A stretch of 11,064 nt of DNA from NCBI GenBank assembly GCA_031255315.1, contig JAIRSS010000163.1, positions 1 through 11,064 on the forward strand, written 5' to 3'. The translations under genes and the position numbers were made by a program. Within the stretch, counting starts at the first letter, position 1. Each line of letters starts with the position of its first letter. Below, in pieces: positions 6,498 through 11,064 of this stretch. The notes under the pieces were generated by a model, which was not told the origin of the DNA, made no database searches, and worked only from the letters and a program-made list of their open reading frames with translations. The stretch is from Spirochaetaceae bacterium (GTDB lineage: Bacteria; Spirochaetota; Spirochaetia; Treponematales; Breznakiellaceae).

Positions 6498-7164
6498 AGA
6501 AGGCAAGACGCGCCGCCGCCGCGGCAGTCCCTGTGTACGGCGGCAGGCGGCGGTCCTTTTCCTGTCCGCACTCTTCCTGCTTGGCGCGTCCTGTTCCGGC
6601 GCGCCGGGAAAACTGAAAATAGTCGAAGGGAATTTCTTTACCGCGCAGGGGATGTATACCAAGGCTATAGCGGCGTACCGCGCTTCCCTTGCGTTTACCG
6701 GGGCCGCGCCCTATGGGGAATACGGTCTGGGGCTCATATACCTCTCCCTGGATGAAGACGCGGCGGCTTTGGAGCGGTTCACCGCTGCGGAACAATCCCT
6801 GAAGCCCCTGGGCGGGGAAGAACATCGTGAACTGCGGTACCGGATACACTACAACCGCGGGGTAATCCGGTTCCGGAATGGGGATTACGCCGGCGCGGCG
6901 GGGGAATTCCGCCAGGCTCTGGAAGCCGACAGCAGCTATATCGAAGCGAAGCGGAACTTGGAACTCAGCCTCCTATCTCTGAACCGACAGGACGGCGCCG
7001 GTCCGGTTCCCCTGGCAAACCAGGACGCCGCCGGGAAAGAAGACGGGGCCCAGGATGCTGTCCAGAACAGCGTTCTTTTTGATTATTTACGCCGGAAGGA
7101 GCAGGATCGATGGAGAAGCCGGGAATTGGTCGAAAATACTCCCGCGTCAGGACCGGATTATTAG
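6487..7164 (+). CDS. batC: BatC-like TPR-repeat probable lipoprotein
   Basis: This 225-residue product has a positively charged N-terminus (KTRRRRG), a hydrophobic helix (about 21-34) and LLGASC with Cys36. That suggests a lipoprotein signal, though Gly at -3 fits only the loose spirochaetal lipobox. About three TPR-like helix pairs follow, near 42-71, 75-107 and 117-163, including NRGVIRFRNGDYAGAAGEF (123-141). A low-complexity Gln/Asp/Ala linker then leads to a charged helix LFDYLRRKEQDRWRSRE (197-213), a segment typical of BatC ends. The open frame extends back to 6277 inside batB. GTG at 6487 is chosen because it places the signal sequence at the N-terminus and has GGAGG (6478-6482) upstream, although the spacing is only 4 nt. 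It overlaps batB by 11 nt and batD by 55 nt. It is likely a scaffold for the Bat envelope proteins. Confidence 0.85.
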   Translation: MEPKEGKTRRRRGSPCVRRQAAVLFLSALFLLGASCSGAPGKLKIVEGNFFTAQGMYTKAIAAYRASLAFTGAAPYGEYGLGLIYLSLDEDAAALERFTAAEQSLKPLGGEEHRELRYRIHYNRGVIRFRNGDYAGAAGEFRQALEADSSYIEAKRNLELSLLSLNRQDGAGPVPLANQDAAGKEDGAQDAVQNSVLFDYLRRKEQDRWRSRELVENTPASGPDY

Positions 7165-8699
7165 GATTTCTCGCAGGCGTCATTGCCGTTCTTAGTCCGG
7201 TTTTTTCTCAGGAATCCGGTTATTTTCCTGACCCGGACTATTACATGGACTACGGCCTGGTACCCGAACCCGTTCTTCCCGATGAATTCGCCCTGGAGAT
7301 GGAGGTGCTTTTGGAAACTTCTCCGGAAATTCCGAAAGTTCACAGCGAATGGACGATTCGCATTCTGGTCAATTATCCGAATCCCCAGGATGTTTCTATG
7401 GTCATTCCCGATCTCCCCCCCTCCCTTGTCCTGGATCGAATCCGTACCACTCCCCGGTTTGTCGGACGGCACGGGGGGGCTAATCCGGAACCGGAAGAAA
7501 AGTGGACGGCGGTGGAATTCTTTTTTATCCCCGGACAAGCCGGGCCGGTTTCCCTTGCCCCGTTTGAGGCCCGGGCCCCCGGACGCTTGGGCTTCAGCCC
7601 TCGGGTATCCGCCGTAATCCGGGACGATTCCCGGGAAGACGTTCTCTGGGCGGCGTGGGATCTGGTCCCCGATTCTCTGACCATAGGGCAAAGCGCCGAA
7701 GTACGGCTCCACCTAATAACGGAGCAAGCGGAAAACCGGCAAGACGCGGCGGTTTCATACCTGATTGAAGCGCCGGTTAACGCCCTCGTTGAGACCCTGG
7801 ACATAACGGAGGCCGGACCCGGCGAGTTCATCCTCCGCTTCCAGATTATCCCCCTGGCGGGGTCTGCCGTCCGTATTCCCCCCGCCCTCTTGAAATATGG
7901 AGACGCTTCCCTGACTGTTTCCAGCCGCGAGTTCAGGGTTCTGCCCGCGGTTTCCTCCGGTATGGACCTCCAAAGACCCGATTCGGTTCCGGATCGGGAT
8001 ATGATCACCGGGACCGGTGCGGAGGCCGGAGGCGGCGCGGCGCGTTCAGGCAAAGAACCGACTCAGGCTCCCCCGTTTCCGGACGCTTCACGGACGGTTT
8101 TTCCGCTGTTCCGTACGGGGTATGACCGGGCCGTTAGGGAAGCCCGGTCGTATTGGGAACAGGGCTTATATGCCGAAGCGCTGGCCGTCCTCAGACTGAA
8201 CGAGCGGGAACTCGCGGCGGGTCCGGTTCTTGCGGATCTGCGCCGGGCCGCTGAAACCGCCCTGGGTATAGGCTTTACCGGGGACGAAACCTGGAGGCCC
8301 CGGTTTTTTTTCCTGGTTTTAGCGGGCGCCGCGTCTTTCATCCTGATTTTTATCCTTCTCGCCATCCGCGGCGCCGGCGGCGGACGGAACGGTTTTCCCG
8401 TAACTTCCGGTTCTTCCTGGGGTTATACGTGTATTGTCATAGTTTTATGCGGTGCGATTGGAATAGGGTTCTGCGGATTTTTTAGGCCGGGCTGGATAAC
8501 GCCGCCCGGTACGAGCGGCGCGGGGATACTCCGGGAGACAGGCGCTTTTAGAGTACCGGAAAACGGGACCGTTCCGGCCGTACTTTTTCGTGAAGGGGAG
8601 GCGGTGCAGATCCGTTCTATTGTGGATGCGTGGGTCTACATCGAATCCTTTGGAGGCAAAGCCGGCTGGGTTCCCCTGGATCGAATTATTCCCTATTGA
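7110..8699 (+). CDS. batD: BatD-BatE-like fusion: exported beta-rich protein with TM pair and C-terminal SH3b domain
   Basis: This 529-residue membrane protein has a signal peptide or anchor (about 12-33). A beta-rich BatD-like periplasmic region (about 58-280) holds at least two Ig-like units, the second opening at DLVPDSLTIGQSAEVRLHL (184-202). A Gly/Pro/Ser linker (about 283-328) leads to a short helical TPR-like segment (335-388, with YWEQGLYAEALAVL). Two TM helices follow (398-419 and 439-457), then an SH3b-like domain (473-528, including EGEAVQIR and WVYIESFGGKAGWVPLDRI). The TPR-like segment, TM pair and SH3b are the layout I know from BatE, so D and E appear joined. The ATG at 7110 has AAGGAG (7096-7101) 8 nt upstream, which supports the 55-nt overlap with batC. 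It probably forms the extracytoplasmic part of the Bat complex. Confidence 0.87.
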   Translation: MEKPGIGRKYSRVRTGLLGFLAGVIAVLSPVFSQESGYFPDPDYYMDYGLVPEPVLPDEFALEMEVLLETSPEIPKVHSEWTIRILVNYPNPQDVSMVIPDLPPSLVLDRIRTTPRFVGRHGGANPEPEEKWTAVEFFFIPGQAGPVSLAPFEARAPGRLGFSPRVSAVIRDDSREDVLWAAWDLVPDSLTIGQSAEVRLHLITEQAENRQDAAVSYLIEAPVNALVETLDITEAGPGEFILRFQIIPLAGSAVRIPPALLKYGDASLTVSSREFRVLPAVSSGMDLQRPDSVPDRDMITGTGAEAGGGAARSGKEPTQAPPFPDASRTVFPLFRTGYDRAVREARSYWEQGLYAEALAVLRLNERELAAGPVLADLRRAAETALGIGFTGDETWRPRFFFLVLAGAASFILIFILLAIRGAGGGRNGFPVTSGSSWGYTCIVIVLCGAIGIGFCGFFRPGWITPPGTSGAGILRETGAFRVPENGTVPAVLFREGEAVQIRSIVDAWVYIESFGGKAGWVPLDRIIPY

Positions 8700-8709
8700 G
8701 GTAGCAAGC

Positions 8710-9204
8710 ATGGATTTTGGGGATATTTTGGATGCCTGGGAGAAACAAACCGCTCGGGCCGGGAAAAAGCGGACGAGAACCCCAACCCCCGCCAAGGAAG
8801 AAACGTCCGCCGTCGATCCGCTGACGGCCTGGATGCGGGTGAACGGCGTTTACGACAAGGACGCCGAAAATCACGAGGAGGAAAAACATTCGGCTGCGGA
8901 ACGGCGCCGCAGGCTGAGAACAAAAAAGCCCGACGCGATACTTGACCTCCACGGTCTTACCCGTGATGAAGCCTGGGCCGATATGGAATCCTTTTTCGCG
9001 GAAAGCCGACTGCAAGGCATGGAGAAAGTCCTCCTCATCCACGGCAAGGGAAACCACTCGGACGGGGAGGCGGTATTGAAACGGACCGTCCTGCAATTCA
9101 TAGAAAAATGTCCCTGCGCTGGAGAAAGCGGTCACCCGGCGGCGGCGTACGGCGGCAGCGGCGCTACCTGGGTGTTACTGAAAACTACCGTTCGCGGTAA
9201 ATGA
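8710..9204 (+). CDS. smr: Smr-domain protein (Smr/MutS2-type nuclease domain)
   Basis: This 164-residue cytoplasmic protein has a charged N-terminal arm ([13 protein letters not shown], then Lys/Arg/Glu-rich) and a C-terminal Smr domain. The family motifs are LDLHG (78-82) with GLTRDEAW, the glycine loop [12 protein letters not shown] (108-119), and a final beta-strand [11 protein letters not shown] (148-158). Smr domains bind or cleave nucleic acids: some nick branched DNA, some cut RNA at stalled ribosomes. Stand-alone Smr proteins are poorly assigned, so the substrate is unknown. The frame is open from 8590, but the ATG at 8710 has GAGGT (8698-8702), overlapping the batD stop, 7 nt upstream. 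It is 10 nt behind batD and so very likely the last gene of the operon. Its last 20 nt overlap the convergent infA end. Confidence 0.92.
   Translation: MDFGDILDAWEKQTARAGKKRTRTPTPAKEETSAVDPLTAWMRVNGVYDKDAENHEEEKHSAAERRRRLRTKKPDAILDLHGLTRDEAWADMESFFAESRLQGMEKVLLIHGKGNHSDGEAVLKRTVLQFIEKCPCAGESGHPAAAYGGSGATWVLLKTTVRGK
9180..9199 (-). terminator. Possible weak terminator at the infA stop
   Basis: On the minus strand the small stem TACCG-CGAA-CGGTA (9186-9199) overlaps the infA stop codon and is followed by G and then TTTT (9181-9184). The stem is only 5 bp, plus a possible wobble pair, so this is a weak candidate. On the plus strand the same stem has a TTCG loop. Confidence 0.25.
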
Positions 9205-9409
9205 TACGGCCTCTACTTAAATCGTAGGGAGAGAGGGCAAGCCGTACCCGGTCGCCGGGTACGATACGAATGTAATGCTTGCGCATCTTTCCAGAAAGAT
9301 GCGCAAGGATGAGATGACCGTTTTGGTTATAAAGTTCAACCCTGAACATGGTGTTTGGAAGGGCTTCCCGCACAATCCCTTCAACTTCAATAGCTTCTTC
9401 TTTAGCCAC
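9185..9409 (-). CDS. infA: Translation initiation factor IF-1
   Basis: This 74-residue S1-like OB-fold protein binds the 30S A site during translation initiation and is normally essential. It aligns end to end with bacterial IF-1: [12 protein letters not shown] (2-13), [10 protein letters not shown] (17-26), [14 protein letters not shown] (36-49), GDRV (52-55) and [10 protein letters not shown] (60-69). It is two residues longer than E. coli IF-1 (72), apparently through YNQNGH in the beta3 loop. The frame is open further upstream to 9493, but GTG at 9409 matches the universal N-terminus and has GAGGAG (9415-9420) 5 nt away. The coding sequence contains two strong perfect hairpins. It converges on smr with a 20-nt overlap and has its own promoter behind the symporter gene. 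Confidence 0.97.
   Translation of the reverse strand: MAKEEAIEVEGIVREALPNTMFRVELYNQNGHLILAHLSGKMRKHYIRIVPGDRVRLALSPYDLSRGRIIYRER
9243..9263. repeat. Perfect 9-bp inverted repeat (hairpin) within infA
   Basis: CGTACCCGG (9243-9251) and CCGGGTACG (9255-9263) are exact reverse complements around a 3-nt loop. It lies 14 nt from the 13-bp hairpin, over the PGDRVR codons of infA and about 40 nt beyond the smr stop on the plus strand. Confidence 0.75.
9278..9307. repeat. Perfect 13-bp inverted repeat (hairpin) within infA
   Basis: CTTGCGCATCTTT (9278-9290) and AAAGATGCGCAAG (9295-9307) are exact reverse complements around a 4-nt loop CCAG. On the mRNA strand it covers the codons for the conserved SGKMRK segment. 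No T-run follows on either strand, so it is not a canonical intrinsic terminator. It could fold in both the infA mRNA and any smr read-through transcript. Confidence 0.8.
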
Positions 9410-9414
9410 TATGA

Positions 9415-9420
9415 CTCCTC
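9415..9420 (-). promoter_or_regulatory. Ribosome binding site deciding the infA GTG start
   Basis: GAGGAG on the minus strand lies 5 nt before the GTG at 9409. Together with the conserved AKEE N-terminus it fixes the start 84 nt inside the longer open frame. Confidence 0.8.
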
Positions 9421-9428
9421 TGTGATGT

Positions 9429-9457
9429 ATGCTACTTGTTCGTTCCGGTCCTGTCAA
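9429..9457 (-). promoter_or_regulatory. Sigma-70-like promoter of infA
   Basis: On the minus strand a perfect -35 TTGACA (9452-9457) is followed after exactly 17 nt by TAGCAT (9429-9434, 4/6). The start point would fall near 9422, giving a leader of about a dozen bases that barely includes the SD. It lies in the 80-bp gap behind the symporter stop, so infA need not depend on read-through. Confidence 0.65.
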
Positions 9458-9489
9458 CCAACGCGCATAGACCGGCGCGGAGCCCGCCG

Positions 9490-10989
9490 TCAATGAGGTT
9501 CGGAACCGGCTCCCCGGCTTATCCCTTCAAACGCCTTGTCCAGCCGGGACGGATCGGGCGGCTTGGTAAAGGAGGATACCGCCGGTACCACGAAGAATGG
9601 AACGATAATAGCGATACTCGCCGCCAGGGGGGACCTGCTTGAACCCAGGATGAAAAAAAGCGCGATCATTATCGCCGTGCCGGTAAAAAATCCGGCGTAG
9701 GCCCCAGCTTTAGTTACCCGCCTGGAGTAGAGGCTGAGGATATAGGGCGCGGCAAAGGAACCGGAGATGACGCCCCAGGAGAGGGACATAAGGTACACGA
9801 TGATGCCGATTTGGAAACGGGAAATGAAGTAGGAGATGATGATGAAAACCAGCGAGAGGAAGCGCATCATCGCCACCGACCGGTCCTTGCCGGTTCCGAT
9901 CTTAGCCTCCTGCCGGGACGGGTAGAGGTCTATGGCCACCGCCGAAGAGGAAACCAATACCAGGGAAGACAAGGTGGACATGGAAGCCGAAAGGATGAGG
10001 AGGAGGATCAGCGCCAGGAGGACTTCCGGCAGATTATTCGTGAGCAGCGTCGGGACGATAAGATCGTACTGAATCACCCCGGCGGCGTTTTTCGGTACGG
10101 TGTTGACATCAAAGAAAACATGGGAAGAAGCCCCGGTATAGTACGCGGTAAAGCCTATCATCAGGGCGAAAACGGTGGTAACCACAGCCGCCTTGGGAAT
10201 GACTGTTTCGTTCTTGACGGCGTAGAACTTCTGGGTCATTTGAGGCAGGCCCCAGGTGCCGAAACTGGTCATAAACACCAGGGAGAACACCGTCAGCGCG
10301 GACGGCTGGCTGTCGGGGGGGACATTGATTTGATAGTTTTCCGCTATCCTCTCCAGGATGCCAAAGACGCCGCCTTCCGGGGCGGTAAGGACCAGGACCA
10401 TGACCGCCGCGCCAAAAAACATGATGATTCCCTGAATAAAATCGGTAACGGCTATGGCGAAGTACCCGCCCAGGATAAGGTAAACCCCGGTAAACGCAAT
10501 CATGACCAGGAGGGCTATGTCGTAGGGAATGTGGAACACCGCCTCAAAGAGGTGTCCCAGCCCCTTAAAAACCGACGCCGAATAGGGGAGCAAAAAGAAG
10601 AAGATGAGGGACGCCGCCACAGGTTTTAAGTGTTTTGCCCCGTACCGTTCCTGGAGGAATTCCGGCATAGTCATAGCGTCAAGGTTCTGGGTCATGCGCC
10701 GGGTCCTGCGGGCCAGGACGAGCCACGCGGCCCCGGCGCCGACGACGGCGTTCCCTATCGCTATCCACAGGGAGCTGAGGCCGAACTGCCACCCCTGGGT
10801 ACCCGCGAACCCAATGAAGATCACGGCGGAAAAATACGAGGTCCCGTACGCTACCGCGGAGATCCACGGCCCCAGGGTCCGCCCCCCCAGGAAAAAGTCG
10901 CCCAATGTTTTGGTTTTGCGCATCCCCCAGACGCCGACCCCCGTCATCACGATGAGAAATACCGCCAGAAAAACAATGCCAATACTCAT
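9490..10989 (-). CDS. Sodium:solute symporter (SSS/SLC5 family)
   Basis: This 499-residue inner-membrane protein has about 13 hydrophobic helices, the usual SSS count and length. Family features are the early [19 protein letters not shown] (45-63), the helix-6 region [19 protein letters not shown] (241-259) and [19 protein letters not shown] (333-351). In the last, Ser338 and Thr339 correspond to the Na+-binding Ser/Thr pair of PutP. The Asp that PutP uses in its second helix (D55) is not evident here, as in several other SSS subfamilies. The substrate cannot be assigned; proline, pantothenate, sugars or other organic solutes are all possible. The ATG at 10989 has AAGGAG (11000-11005) 10 nt upstream. 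No neighbour in the window indicates a pathway. Confidence 0.93.
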   Translation of the reverse strand: MSIGIVFLAVFLIVMTGVGVWGMRKTKTLGDFFLGGRTLGPWISAVAYGTSYFSAVIFIGFAGTQGWQFGLSSLWIAIGNAVVGAGAAWLVLARRTRRMTQNLDAMTMPEFLQERYGAKHLKPVAASLIFFFLLPYSASVFKGLGHLFEAVFHIPYDIALLVMIAFTGVYLILGGYFAIAVTDFIQGIIMFFGAAVMVLVLTAPEGGVFGILERIAENYQINVPPDSQPSALTVFSLVFMTSFGTWGLPQMTQKFYAVKNETVIPKAAVVTTVFALMIGFTAYYTGASSHVFFDVNTVPKNAAGVIQYDLIVPTLLTNNLPEVLLALILLLILSASMSTLSSLVLVSSSAVAIDLYPSRQEAKIGTGKDRSVAMMRFLSLVFIIISYFISRFQIGIIVYLMSLSWGVISGSFAAPYILSLYSRRVTKAGAYAGFFTGTAIMIALFFILGSSRSPLAASIAIIVPFFVVPAVSSFTKPPDPSRLDKAFEGISRGAGSEPH

Positions 10990-11032
10990 ATCTGAAATTC
11001 TCCTTATAGAAACGAATAATTGAAAGACGAGA

Positions 11033-11038
11033 TATAAT
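11033..11038 (+). promoter_or_regulatory. Possible -10 element for a divergent gene beyond the window
   Basis: A perfect TATAAT sits on the plus strand at 11033-11038, but the bases 17 nt upstream (near 11010-11015) do not resemble a -35 box. On the minus strand the same AT-rich stretch offers only a weak TTCAAA/TATATC pair with 16-nt spacing for the symporter gene. Either reading is uncertain. Confidence 0.2.
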
Positions 11039-11064
11039 GACGCGCGGTAAATTTTGAAGGCTCT

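Noticed and set aside
8590..8709. Upstream extension of smr
   Set aside because: The extension is antiparallel to no known domain and reads the SH3b end of batD out of frame; ATG 8710 has its own SD.
9278..9307. The 13-bp hairpin as a canonical rho-independent terminator
   Set aside because: No run of T follows the stem on either strand, and it lies in the middle of the infA coding sequence.
9410..9493. Upstream extension of infA
   Set aside because: IF-1 proteins begin at the conserved (M)AKE; the extension covers the predicted infA promoter and SD.
9811..10629. 272-codon plus-strand open frame opposite the symporter
   Set aside because: Its product is low-complexity (Glu/Gln/Arg/His-rich) with no family motif, as expected for the antisense of a hydrophobic membrane protein.
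1..11064. CRISPR array, tRNA/rRNA, insertion sequence, phage or defence island
   Set aside because: No regularly spaced repeats, no transposase or integrase motifs and no cloverleaf-like gene were seen; nearly all bases belong to recognisable chromosomal genes.

Overview
The window reads as ordinary, densely coding chromosome from a spirochaete, most likely a relatively GC-rich member of the Treponema lineage (gut or termite-gut type). This rests on three things: a long MoxR / DUF58 / von Willebrand A / TPR / BatD gene series of the kind called the Bat (Bacteroides aerotolerance) locus, found in Bacteroidota, Treponema and Leptospira; an Smr protein directly behind it; and a plant/cyanobacterial-like GlgC. 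The taxonomic call is inference from family resemblance, not a database match.

Layout. (1) 22-1293, minus strand: glgC, ADP-glucose pyrophosphorylase, with a good promoter and Shine-Dalgarno (SD). (2) 1294-1553: a divergent intergenic region whose glgC-proximal 100 bp is AT-rich (34% GC over 1301-1400) and whose moxR-proximal 120 bp is very GC-rich (75% GC over 1401-1520). It carries one sigma-70-like promoter for each direction. (3) 1554-9204, plus strand: eight tightly packed genes, almost certainly one operon: moxR AAA+ ATPase, a DUF58 protein, a signal-peptide/one-TM protein with BatD/DUF4381-like architecture, batA (VWA), batB (VWA), batC-like TPR lipoprotein, a long BatD-BatE-like fusion, and smr. 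Junctions are 4-nt GTGA/ATGA overlaps, an 11-nt and a 55-nt overlap, and gaps of 9-10 nt. (4) 9185-9409, minus strand: infA (translation initiation factor IF-1), which starts at GTG and overlaps the smr 3' end tail to tail. (5) 9490-10989, minus strand: a sodium:solute symporter (SSS family).

How the genes fit together. MoxR is predicted to be a cytoplasmic AAA+ chaperone acting on metal-ion-binding VWA proteins. The DUF58 protein, BatA and BatB all show MIDAS-type DxSxS motifs. BatA and BatB are membrane-anchored with their VWA domains predicted on one face of the inner membrane. The BatD/E-like protein and the TPR protein are exported or membrane proteins likely to complete an envelope complex. 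Its biochemical job is not established; the historical link is to oxygen or stress tolerance.

I see no clear new system. The points most worth checking are the BatD-BatE fusion with a C-terminal SH3b domain, a Gly-rich insertion in MoxR before sensor 2, two strong perfect hairpins inside infA, a moxR promoter that would leave only a few bases of 5' leader, and the GC-rich intergenic block that may be a dispersed repeat. I saw no tRNA, rRNA, CRISPR array, insertion sequence or phage gene.
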